Assembly: GCF_903933125.1 (NCBI RefSeq)
Contig: NZ_CAIZIZ010000411.1
Span: 1 to 46,562 of the forward strand
From: an uncultured Lamprocystis sp.
GTDB lineage: Bacteria; Pseudomonadota; Gammaproteobacteria; Chromatiales; Chromatiaceae
Direction of reading: 5' to 3'
DNA: 46,562 nucleotides
Shown: one piece after another, positions 1 through 6,654 of the stretch
Layout of the letters: the number at the start of each line of letters is the position of its first letter
Position numbering within the stretch: position 1 is the first letter of the stretch
Position numbers and translations under genes: made by a program
The notes under the pieces: generated by a model
The model's input: the letters and a program-made list of their open reading frames with translations, nothing else
Told to the model about the DNA's origin: nothing
The model's database searches: none

Positions 1-219
1 CCTTGAAATCGCTAAAAAGCGACATCAAGCGAATCCAGTCGTGCTTTCTTTTGCCGCATACAATTTATTCCAGCAGTTTGTCCGCATAATTAATAAAGTC
101 TCGATAACATTTCTTACTCCGAAAACAAAAACGACCCAATTGGTTCAGATCACCATTGATGACCAGGTGTCCGGCCTCGTCCTGCTTGATTCCATCCCCA
201 GCTGGTGCCCGGACGCCGG
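1..219. other. Intergenic, no gene seen
   Basis: This AT-richer stretch lies downstream of the OsmB-like gene. The short open frames in it have no recognisable motif, no plausible ribosome binding site and atypical composition. I see no RNA gene or convincing terminator here. Confidence 0.5.
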
Positions 220-606
220 CTAGCTTCCTAGCCATTCGTTACTGGTGCAGTCATAGCGGTCACCGCCGGTGTAGCCGCTGCCATTGCTGTAACCGAAGCC
301 ATTGCCCTGGCGACAGCGGCTGTTATAGCCATAGGATCGTCCTTTGTTATGGCCGTTGCCGGGATACTGGTCATTCCCGCGTACGTTCTTATTGGGAGTC
401 ATCAAGTGACCAATGATACCGCCAGCGGCGGCGCCCCCGAGTGCTCCAGAAGCGCTCCCATCCGTGAGCAGGGCGCCCGCAATGCCGCCGATGCCCGCAC
501 CTGCCGAGCGGTTTCGGTCCTGTTGCGACATCCCGGCATAGCCACCCAAACCGATCGACGCGGCGAAAGCTGCCATCCACGATTTCAATGTCAGTTTCGT
601 GTTCAT
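220..606 (-). CDS. OsmB-like glycine-zipper protein with a mutated lipobox
   Basis: A 128-residue protein. Residues 1-25 form a short basic and hydrophobic export signal. The next block, MSQQDRNRSAGAGIGG followed by a Gly/Ala-rich LLTDGS...GGAAAGGIIGH segment, closely resembles the osmotically inducible lipoprotein OsmB of enterobacteria. The tail is Gly/Asn/Tyr-rich with two Cys and has no counterpart in OsmB, which is about 72 residues long. Where OsmB has the lipobox Cys, this protein reads LGGYAG: the codon is TAT, one base from the Cys codon TGT. It may therefore be a non-lipidated periplasmic protein or a decaying gene. An AGGAG motif lies upstream but rather far (about 13 nt) from the ATG. 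The glycine-zipper assignment is firm; a role in osmotic stress is inferred from the family. Confidence 0.7.
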   Translation of the reverse strand: MNTKLTLKSWMAAFAASIGLGGYAGMSQQDRNRSAGAGIGGIAGALLTDGSASGALGGAAAGGIIGHLMTPNKNVRGNDQYPGNGHNKGRSYGYNSRCRQGNGFGYSNGSGYTGGDRYDCTSNEWLGS

Positions 607-751
607 TGCTTGCTAATGTCTCCTGGTCAGTCTCTGGATTGCCGGAATATCGATATTGTGCCGAGCCAGGGCGTGATCGAGTTGCTCCAACTCAATCCGC
701 TGAGCTTCGTTTCTGGTGCGTCGGTATGCCAAGGCAGTTCTCCTGCGTTTG

Positions 752-773
752 GGCCTTGATCATGGTTCCGGCC
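752..773 (+). repeat. 22-bp dispersed repeat, copy 1
   Basis: One of seven intergenic 22-mers close to GGCCTTGATCATCGTTCCGG followed by CC. This copy differs at one position (CATGG for CATCG). It is bounded by GGCC at both ends, like most other copies. Confidence 0.7.
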
Positions 774-852
774 ACCGAGACCTAAGTCCGGCGCTGCGGC
801 ACTTTAGGAACAGCATGTTACCTCTGGAGCATGAGGACTTTTTTCAGGTTTT

Positions 853-874
853 GGCCGGAACGATGATCAAGGCC
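853..874 (-). repeat. 22-bp dispersed repeat, copy 2
   Basis: An exact match to the family consensus, on the minus strand. Its TGA provides the stop codon of the small ORF at 867-992, so the element either ended that frame on insertion or has always formed its tail. Confidence 0.75.
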
Positions 875-992
875 TGCGTTTGACCAACAGTTCACTGACC
901 TGCGCGGCGCGATTCGCCACCGCCGCGGCAATCGGACTCCGCGGTAGCAAATGTCCCCGGATGACGGGTATGTGACGTGTATCAGAGCGCAT
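867..992 (-). CDS. Possible 41-residue small protein
   Basis: A short frame starting with ATG, preceded by GAGGA at about 8 nt, an unusually good ribosome binding site for this region. The product begins MRSDTRHIPVIRG, is basic, and has an Ala-rich amphipathic stretch (SPIAAAVANRAAQ) before ending in LLVKRRP. The last codons and the stop lie inside the dispersed repeat at 853-874. I do not recognise the protein. It could be a genuine small protein, or the 5' end of a longer gene cut short by the repeat. Support is the binding site and the protein-like composition only. Confidence 0.35.
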   Translation of the reverse strand: MRSDTRHIPVIRGHLLPRSPIAAAVANRAAQVSELLVKRRP

Positions 993-1219
993 AGCGGTTG
1001 TCCTCATGTCTCGATAGCTTGGGACTTATCCTAGCGAGACGCCCTGGTTCGGTGTTGATTCGTGAAAAGCTCCGGTACTGGGGTGCGGCTCGGTGTAAAG
1101 ACTAGCGACGAGCACTGCCGCGGTCTGTGCGGCATCACACCTAGCCCGATTCTTGCTGTCGCTCGTTGGTGCGACCGCTGTCGCGTAGATCGCGTGCGAT
1201 CAGGTGGCCGGCTGCTGGT

Positions 1220-1411
1220 CATCAGAAGCAGCGGCAGCCTCAAGGATGCCAGGTAGATCAGGAGAAGCCGGAAACTCCAGTTCAGCATCATGATGTATTT
1301 CATGACATTGCCGAAGGTACGGCGGCCTTCCAGGACGCCGTCATAGAGGACGTGCAGGTCTTGATCCAGCAGGATCATATCGGCTGCCTCCTTGGCGACA
1401 TCCACCGCCGT
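1220..1411 (-). pseudogene. Remnant of an MgtA-type P-type ATPase
   Basis: Read on the minus strand, 1411-1286 translates to a block containing TAVDVAKEAADMILLDQDL, then VLYDGVLEGRRTFGNVMKYI. This is the highly conserved end of the P domain and start of the following membrane segment in magnesium-translocating P-type ATPases (family knowledge). Upstream there is no ATPase body: no DKTGT phosphorylation site, and nothing like the 800-900 residues expected. Downstream the expected SSNFGN segment is lost, and only a degraded hydrophobic stretch (LPLLLM) remains to about 1220. An open frame of 153 codons (1031-1492) happens to cover it, but its ends look non-coding. This is a decayed fragment, not a working transporter. 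Confidence 0.75.
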
Positions 1412-1603
1412 CGGTACGGTATCGCACAGTGGATGACGCCCCGGAGCGGCCGACGCGGTCCCGCTTTTCTTGTGCTTTGTGCGTTGGTGCACCGAACGGC
1501 CGTGATGAAACGGCTAGTCTGGCCCATAGAGAGGGGAAGCCTCGTTCCTCGCTCGGACTATGATCACCCTGGTCATAGCGCAATGCCATATCAGGATACC
1601 GTC

Positions 1604-1663
1604 ATGAACAAAGAACAAGTCAAGAGCCGTTACGAAGAAGCCGCCTCACTTCACTTGGCGTAG
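1604..1663 (+). pseudogene. N-terminal remnant of a CsbD-like stress protein
   Basis: A 19-codon frame reading MNKEQVKSRYEEAASLHLA then stop. Its first 13 residues resemble the start of CsbD-family stress proteins (MNKDxVKGxxEEAKG), but the remaining 45 or so residues of the family are missing. The dispersed repeat copy at 1678-1699 begins 15 bp after the stop. The fragment lies between other broken or modified stress genes, which fits a region under decay. The match is short, so the identification is tentative. Confidence 0.45.
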
Positions 1664-1677
1664 CGTTAGCGCGCATC

Positions 1678-1699
1678 GGCCTTGATCATCGTTCCGGCT
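1678..1699 (+). repeat. 22-bp dispersed repeat, copy 3
   Basis: Identical to the consensus through GGCCTTGATCATCGTTCCGG, with CT instead of CC at the end. It lies just after the CsbD-like remnant. Confidence 0.75.
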
Positions 1700-1835
1700 G
1701 GCAATGCGCATTTGGAGTCCAAAGCCTCCCGATTGTTGGTTAACGTTGGCGCTCAAAGTGGGAAACAATTGATGGACCGCTTCTAAGCCACCGCGACGCG
1801 GGGCCGTTGGTATCGTCAACCCTGGAGAACACTCG

Positions 1836-2156
1836 ATGAAACTCACCACTGCCTCTGTACTCGTGACCACCCTGTCCATTCTGTCCGGCTGCGGCACGAC
1901 GACCGCCTCGCGGACCGGCAGCTCGGCCGCCCTCGGCGCGGCCACTGGGGCCGCGATCGGCTCGCTGAGCGGCGACGCGGGTAAAGGCGCCCTGATCGGC
2001 GCCGGTGCCGGTGTCATCGGCGGCCTGATCTACGATCAAAACCAGAGAAGTCAGCAGAACAATGAGAACTACCGGTATCAAGACACCCGGAATAACCAGT
2101 ATCAAAACTCCTGGAACCGGAACAACCAGTACCAGGATAACGGGTACGGTTGGTAG
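1836..2156 (+). CDS. Glycine-zipper outer-membrane lipoprotein
   Basis: A 106-residue protein with a clear lipoprotein signal: hydrophobic residues 5-17 ending in the lipobox LSGC, with Cys19 as the predicted lipidated residue. A Gly/Ala-rich glycine-zipper segment follows (AALGAATGAAIGSLSG, then GALIGAGAGVIGGLIYD), typical of YMGG/SlyB/OsmB-like proteins that insert in or line the outer membrane. The C-terminal 40 residues are a low-complexity Asn/Gln/Tyr tail built on repeats of NNQYQ. The start is supported by TGGAGA 7 nt before the ATG. Unlike the OsmB-like gene at 220-606, its lipobox is intact. No partner gene is adjacent; the specific role is unknown. Confidence 0.8.
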   Translation: MKLTTASVLVTTLSILSGCGTTTASRTGSSAALGAATGAAIGSLSGDAGKGALIGAGAGVIGGLIYDQNQRSQQNNENYRYQDTRNNQYQNSWNRNNQYQDNGYGW

Positions 2157-2211
2157 GCGCGAAATGGCAGTTCAAGGCCACCCAGCCCCGGATAGACGGA
2201 TTAAGTATGTC

Positions 2212-2326
2212 GGCTCATGGGGCGAATTGTGCGGCACCCTCATATGCCAGGAAAGTCCTCACAGGCGGAATCAGTCACCTGTGCTGGCCGCACCGTAGGC
2301 CAACCACCCAGTTGGCCCCATGAGCC
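2212..2326. repeat. Nested inverted repeat, about 115 bp
   Basis: Outer 12-bp arms GGCTCATGGGGC (2212-2223) and GCCCCATGAGCC (2315-2326) are perfect. Inside are second arms TGCGGC (2230-2235) and GCCGCA (2287-2292), and a central CACAGG...CCTGTG pair. The right side has about 16 extra bases between outer and inner arms. It could be a miniature mobile element, a structured RNA, or a bidirectional terminator between the two convergent flanking genes. Confidence 0.6.
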
Positions 2327-2342
2327 AAAGCTCAGCCGTTCG

Positions 2343-2759
2343 CTACCCGCGCGGATACTGCGATGGCTTCTCGCCGCTCTGACCGATCAGGCGGGGGTAA
2401 TGAATACCGGGTTCAGCCGCGAATGGTTTGCTCCTGGTTCGGCTGATCTGGAAAATCCAATCGTCCCCATAATCGAACCGGTAGAACAGCTTTCGATCCT
2501 TAGGCAGCGGGAACAGTTGTTCAAGCGTCGTTGAAAGCGGTCCCTCGTCCTCGTCGTCGTCGTAGCGAACGCGGTCCCGGCTATGCGGTGTCCGGGCAAC
2601 GAAGAAGCCATACAGGTGGTCGTCGTCGAAATCGACGGCCTGCTGGATGATGTGGTGCAGATCCTCCAGCGTCGATGATGCATTAAGGGCGATGGTTGCC
2701 GCCCAGTCATTGCTCGCCCAGCGTCCTGCCAGGAGCTTGATTTGCAGTGTCCAGATCAT
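2343..2759 (-). CDS. pRiA4b ORF-3-like protein
   Basis: A 138-residue cytoplasmic protein of the plasmid pRiA4b ORF-3-like family (the IS1096 'TnpR-like' passenger family). It opens with LQIKLLAGRW, has the acidic FDDDHLYGFF segment, and carries the family hallmark FYRFDYGDDWIFQI, ending in YPRLIGQSGEKPSQYP. No biochemical function is established for the family, and despite its history there is no resolvase motif. Its ATG lies only 6 bp after the maeB stop codon on the same strand, so it is probably co-transcribed with maeB. No transposase is present nearby, so I treat it as a chromosomal gene rather than a mobile element. Confidence 0.8.
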   Translation of the reverse strand: MIWTLQIKLLAGRWASNDWAATIALNASSTLEDLHHIIQQAVDFDDDHLYGFFVARTPHSRDRVRYDDDEDEGPLSTTLEQLFPLPKDRKLFYRFDYGDDWIFQISRTRSKPFAAEPGIHYPRLIGQSGEKPSQYPRG

Positions 2760-2765
2760 TTGATA

Positions 2766-5081
2766 TTAGATGACGTCCTGACGCGCGGCCGCCGCGCTCG
2801 CCACGGCCAGGGCCGTCATATTCAACATCCGGCGCACCGTGGTCGCGGGGGTGAGAATATAGGCCGTCGCCGCCGCCCCCATCAACACCGGACCAACCGT
2901 CACCCCGTGGCCGGTGGTGGTCTTGAGCACGTTATAGAGGATGTTGGCCGAATCCAGATTGGGGCAGATCAGCAGGTTCGCCGAGCCCTTGAGGGTGGAG
3001 TCGGCCAGGTAACGGCCGCGGATGTCCTCATCCAGCGCGGCGTCGCCGTGCAGTTCGCCGTCGCAGTTGATGTCGGGATGGCCGGCGGCGAACAGATCGC
3101 GCGCCAGACGCATCTTCTGGGCCGACGCGCGCTTGGACGAGCCAAAACTGGAGTGTGACAGGAAGGCGACCTTGGGCGGCAGGCCGAAGCGTCGCACCTC
3201 TTGCACGGCCATCCAGGCGATTTCGGCCAACTGGTGCGCGGTGGGATCCTCGTTGACATAGGTGTCGGTAATGAACAGCGGCCCGCGATCCGTCATCAGG
3301 GCATTGAGCGCGGCGTAATTGCTGACGCCGGCCCGCAGACCAAGGATGCTCTGGATGCATTCGAGGTGCGCCTCGTAGGCGCCCACCAGGCCGCAGAGCA
3401 TGGCGTCGGCGTCGCCCAGGGCGACCATGAGCGCGCCGATGCGGGTATTGGAACGGCGTACCGCCGCCTTGGCCTCGGCCGGCGTGGCGCCATTGCGGCA
3501 CATGCGCTGGTGGTAATGCTCCCAGTATTGACGGAAGCGCGGGTCATCCTCGGGATTGATGTTCTCCACGTCGACCCCGAGACGCATGCGCAGGCCGGCC
3601 TTTTCGATCCGGGCGTTGATCACCGCCGGACGTCCGATCAGGATGGGCCGGGCGACATGTTCGTCGATCGTCATCTGGGCGGCACGCAGGGCCCGTTCGT
3701 CCTCACCGTCGGAATAGGCGACGCGCTTGCAGTCGTCAGGCAGGGCCTTGGCGGCGTTGAACACCGGGCGCATAAGCATCCCGGTCTGGTGAATGAAACG
3801 CGACAGGTTCTCCTTGTAGGCATCCATGTCGGCAATCGGGCGGGTGGCGACACCCGAGTCGGCGGCGGCCTGGGCCACGGCGGGTGCGATCCGCAGGATC
3901 AGGCGCGAGTCGAACGGCTTGGGGATCAGGTACTCGGGTCCGAAGGTCAAGTCCTGCCCGGCGTAGGCGGCGGCCACCTCATCGCTGGTCTCGCTCTTGG
4001 CCAGATCGGCAATCTGGCGCACGCAGGCGAGTTTCATCTCCGGCGTGATCCGGGTGGCGCCGCAGTCGAGCGCACCGCGAAAGATATAGGGGAAGCACAG
4101 GACGTTGTTGACCTGGTTCGGATAATCCGAGCGGCCGGTCGCGATGATGCAATCGGGGCGGGCGGCCTTGGCCAGTTCAGGGCGGATTTCGGGCTCGGGG
4201 TTGGCCAGGGCCAGGATGATCGGGTGCGCGGCCATGGTTTTCACCATGTCCACGGTCAGCACACCGGGGGCGGAGCAACCCAGAAACACGTCGGCGTCCT
4301 TGACGACATCGGCCAGGGTGCGCGCCTCGGTTGGTTGCGCATAGCGGGCCTTGGACTCATCGAATCCGCCCGGACGTCCTTCATAGATCACACCCTTGGA
4401 ATCGGCCATGAAGACGTGTTCGCGCTTCACGCCCAGACCCACCATCACGTCCACACAGGCGATGGCCGCCGCGCCGGCCCCGGACACCGCCAGTTTCACG
4501 GTGCCGATGTCCTTGCCCACCAGTTCCAGGCCATTGAGCAAGGCGGCGCTGGAGATAATGGCCGTGCCGTGCTGATCGTCATGGAACACCGGGATGTTCA
4601 CGCGCTTGCTGAGTTCGCGCTCGATGTAAAAACACTCCGGCGCCTTGATGTCCTCGAGGTTGATGCCGCCCAGGGTCGGCTCCAGCGCGGCAATGATGTC
4701 CACCAGCTTGTCCGGATCGCGCTCGGCCAGTTCGATATCGAAAACATCGATGCCCGCGAACTTCTTGAACAGGCAGCCCTTGCCTTCCATCACGGGTTTG
4801 CCGGCCAGCGGCCCGATGTCGCCCAGGCCCAGTACCGCGGTGCCGTTGGTCACCACGCCGACCAGATTCCCGCGTGAGGTGTATTCCGCCGCGAGTGCCG
4901 GGTTGGCCTGGATATCCAGGCAAGGGTAGGCGACGCCGGGAGAGTAGGCGAGCGACAGGTCGCGCTGGTTCGACAGCGGCTTGGTGGGCGTGACTGAGAT
5001 CTTGCCCCGGCTCGGGCAGCGATGGTAATCAAGCGCGGCATCGCGCAGTGCCTGCTCGGCAATCGACAGATTCTGGGGCAT
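2766..5081 (-). CDS. maeB: NADP-dependent malic enzyme (MaeB)
   Basis: A 771-residue cytosolic enzyme that oxidatively decarboxylates malate to pyruvate and CO2 while reducing NADP+. Residues 1-430 form the malic enzyme part: the N-terminal domain includes [15 protein letters not shown] and [14 protein letters not shown], the catalytic FHDDQHGTA segment follows, and the NAD(P)-binding fold carries [10 protein letters not shown]. The remaining ~340 residues are a phosphotransacetylase-like domain, as in all large MaeB-type enzymes, where it binds acetyl-CoA as a regulator rather than acting as a transferase (family knowledge). Length matches the usual 750-770. The gene runs opposite to the island and is followed at 6 bp by the pRiA4b-like gene. 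A strong stem-loop sits just upstream of the start. Confidence 0.95.
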   Translation of the reverse strand: MPQNLSIAEQALRDAALDYHRCPSRGKISVTPTKPLSNQRDLSLAYSPGVAYPCLDIQANPALAAEYTSRGNLVGVVTNGTAVLGLGDIGPLAGKPVMEGKGCLFKKFAGIDVFDIELAERDPDKLVDIIAALEPTLGGINLEDIKAPECFYIERELSKRVNIPVFHDDQHGTAIISSAALLNGLELVGKDIGTVKLAVSGAGAAAIACVDVMVGLGVKREHVFMADSKGVIYEGRPGGFDESKARYAQPTEARTLADVVKDADVFLGCSAPGVLTVDMVKTMAAHPIILALANPEPEIRPELAKAARPDCIIATGRSDYPNQVNNVLCFPYIFRGALDCGATRITPEMKLACVRQIADLAKSETSDEVAAAYAGQDLTFGPEYLIPKPFDSRLILRIAPAVAQAAADSGVATRPIADMDAYKENLSRFIHQTGMLMRPVFNAAKALPDDCKRVAYSDGEDERALRAAQMTIDEHVARPILIGRPAVINARIEKAGLRMRLGVDVENINPEDDPRFRQYWEHYHQRMCRNGATPAEAKAAVRRSNTRIGALMVALGDADAMLCGLVGAYEAHLECIQSILGLRAGVSNYAALNALMTDRGPLFITDTYVNEDPTAHQLAEIAWMAVQEVRRFGLPPKVAFLSHSSFGSSKRASAQKMRLARDLFAAGHPDINCDGELHGDAALDEDIRGRYLADSTLKGSANLLICPNLDSANILYNVLKTTTGHGVTVGPVLMGAAATAYILTPATTVRRMLNMTALAVASAAAARQDVI

Positions 5082-5112
5082 AGGAAACCGGGTCTGTTGG
5101 CGGAGAAAAGGA

Positions 5113-5144
5113 AACGGGCCTCGGGGGTGACTCCAAGGCCCGTT
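5113..5144 (-). promoter_or_regulatory. Stem-loop in the maeB leader
   Basis: The two 12-base arms AACGGGCCTTGG and CCGAGGCCCGTT (minus-strand reading) pair with one G-T pair around an 8-nt loop, 32 to 63 nt upstream of the maeB ATG. A short pyrimidine tract (TCCTTTTC) follows on the minus strand. It could be an attenuator, a terminator for upstream transcription, or an mRNA-stabilising leader structure; the sequence alone does not decide. Confidence 0.5.
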
Positions 5145-5394
5145 GATTTTGTGGCGGGATGGCGACCGGCATCCAACCGCGCTGACCGCCCGCGGCCGCT
5201 CGCGGGTCTGGGCAGTCTTTATTTCAGCAGCGTATCTTGGAGGCGTGAAGCAGCATCTAAGGACTTTATTGTAACCGAAATCGAGGACGGGTCGAAATAT
5301 CCTAGGGGTTTAGTGTGGATGCAGGTCGGCTGAGGTTGGGAGCACCAATCGCGCGTCCCAGGCCGCATGAGCGCGCTTCCTCGCCTGCGGTGCG

Positions 5395-5416
5395 GGCCTT
5401 GATTATCGTTCCGGCC
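5395..5416 (+). repeat. 22-bp dispersed repeat, copy 4
   Basis: Matches the family consensus except TTATC for TCATC. The following bases (CCAGAACCCGCGCC...GCGCACTGG) resemble those after copy 7 at 23324, so the two share a longer element with CCAG...CTGG ends. Confidence 0.7.
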
Positions 5417-5567
5417 AGAACCCGCGCCTAGCGCACTGGCGGTCGAGGCTTTAGCCGGACCAGGGCCGCGCAGACGGGATGTCGACCGGCTAACGGCCAT
5501 GGCGCCCGCGCCACCCCGGAACATGAAAGTCCTTTCGACCACTGTCGCAACTGCCAGCGTGCGAGGC

Positions 5568-5639
5568 TGCGTTGTCAGGGCTTCCAGCCCTGACTGCTCC
5601 AGTCCCCATGCCGTCAGGCCAGGATGGCCTGACTACGCA
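5568..5639 (-). repeat. Double-hairpin REP-like element, copy A
   Basis: Bounded by TGCGT and ACGCA, it contains two stem-loops: GTCAGGGC-TTCCA-GCCCTGAC and GTCAGGCC-AGGAT-GGCCTGAC, separated by 18 nt. The arms are the reverse complement of those in copy B at 10941-10997 with one mismatch (TGCGTT versus TGCGTC); the spacers differ. The pattern is that of paired REP sequences (BIME-like). Confidence 0.85.
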
Positions 5640-5709
5640 CTTTCACGGTAAGCCTCGACCTCCGGTTTTCTGGTTGTGGTTGAGCGCCGGGCGCGGCGCG
5701 TTGTGACGA

Positions 5710-6276
5710 TCAATACTCAACCATCTGGTCGAGCTTGAGACTCCAGCCGGCCTCGCCGGGCGTGAGCTTGTACTGAAGCTGGCGCATCTTGCCGGTCCGC
5801 TCGCCGTCCTTGCCGCAGAGTGGAAACCGGTAAGCAAAGACGCTTTCGACGATGGCCATGTCATCATGACCGCAATAGCCCTGATCGGCGTTTGGAACCT
5901 CGCCGAGCGGCGGCAGAAAAATCATGCTCATCGACTTCTTATTATTCGCGCTGTACGCGACCAGCGACATGCGCTCATCCGCCCCCGGCTCCCGGACATA
6001 GACATAAACTTCCGGCGAACCGTCGACATTGAGATCGGCGACCTCGGCGCGCATGACAGCCCCGGTCACCGGCCAGACGAGCTTCGCGTTGTCGATCTCA
6101 AGGCCCGCCGGTTGGACTTCAACCGAATTGCCCTGCGCGGAATTGGCGCTGGTGACCTGAAAGGAGATGCCGAGCAGGTTCAGCGTCTCGTCGAAGGGGT
6201 TGGCCGCGTGCGCGCCAAGCGCGGAGCAGGTCAGGACGGCGCCGGCGATGAGACCCAGGGGAAGACGGTTATTCAT
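5710..6276 (-). CDS. Exported protein, PliI-like (putative I-type lysozyme inhibitor family)
   Basis: A 188-residue protein with a clean Sec signal peptide (residues 1-24, MNNRLPLGLIAGAVLTCSAL..., cleavage after AHA). The mature part has a strongly polar beta-rich pattern with VADLNVDGSPEVYVYV, SLVAYSANNKKSMS, an ...GYCGHDDMAIVES segment, and a C-terminal LQYKLTPGEAGWSLKLDQ. I associate this pattern with proteins annotated as periplasmic inhibitors of I-type lysozyme (PliI family), but this is from memory of the family pattern, not a search. Two Cys (in YCGHD and PLCGKD) could form a disulfide. It stands alone, with repeats upstream and downstream, and marks the left edge of the defence island. 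Confidence 0.6.
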   Translation of the reverse strand: MNNRLPLGLIAGAVLTCSALGAHAANPFDETLNLLGISFQVTSANSAQGNSVEVQPAGLEIDNAKLVWPVTGAVMRAEVADLNVDGSPEVYVYVREPGADERMSLVAYSANNKKSMSMIFLPPLGEVPNADQGYCGHDDMAIVESVFAYRFPLCGKDGERTGKMRQLQYKLTPGEAGWSLKLDQMVEY

Positions 6277-6654
6277 GCTGATTCACCTCAAGTTGAGTCG
6301 GTACTCATAAAAATGCGATAGACATAAAAACATCGAGCGACGATAGACGGATTCTAAGGCGCTCCATATACTCTCCGCAACGAGCGGACCAAGCAGTTTC
6401 TGCCTGGGCCGAGCCCGTCAAGATGCCTACCGACCAACTTGCCGACCTCACTCAAGTACAGGCTCCGGCTCAGAAATCACCTGGCGTTGTACGGGGTCCG
6501 AAGCGCCGTGCGGGCTCCCGGCTACGAAAGCCCGGAGCCCTTTGAGCCGGAACAAGATTGCGACTGATATGAATTCTCCACCAAACAACAGAGGAAGGCT
6601 GGGTGCGACCGATCGCCGACGTACGCGCTGCCTCACCAGGATCGGAGGCTGCCG
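6277..6654. other. Upstream region of pglW and the PliI-like gene
   Basis: This 378-bp divergent intergenic region must hold promoters for both the exported protein (minus) and pglW (plus). I see no sharp -35/-10 pair, no repeat and no integrase-type att site. The part from 6277 to about 6380 is AT-richer and contains two copies of CGATAGAC (about 6317 and 6340), a possible operator-like direct repeat. Confidence 0.4.

Larger units (their letters stand above)
5145..5709. other. Repeat-rich intergenic region between maeB and the PliI-like gene
   Basis: No convincing gene. A 107-codon minus-strand frame (5219-5542) has no recognisable motif and runs straight through a dispersed repeat, so I do not call it. 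The stretch holds repeat copy 4 at 5395-5416 and the double-hairpin element at 5568-5639. Confidence 0.6.

Noticed and set aside
2343-2759. Insertion sequence suggested by the pRiA4b/IS1096 family name
   Set aside because: There is no transposase, terminal repeat or target duplication; the family is common as a stand-alone chromosomal gene.
3201-4877. 558-codon open frame on the plus strand
   Set aside because: It is antisense to maeB. Its translation is His/Gly/Arg-rich without any domain.
5219-5542. 107-codon minus-strand frame upstream of maeB
   Set aside because: It runs through a dispersed repeat, has no motif, and is rich in Arg/Ser/Pro as expected of random GC-rich DNA.
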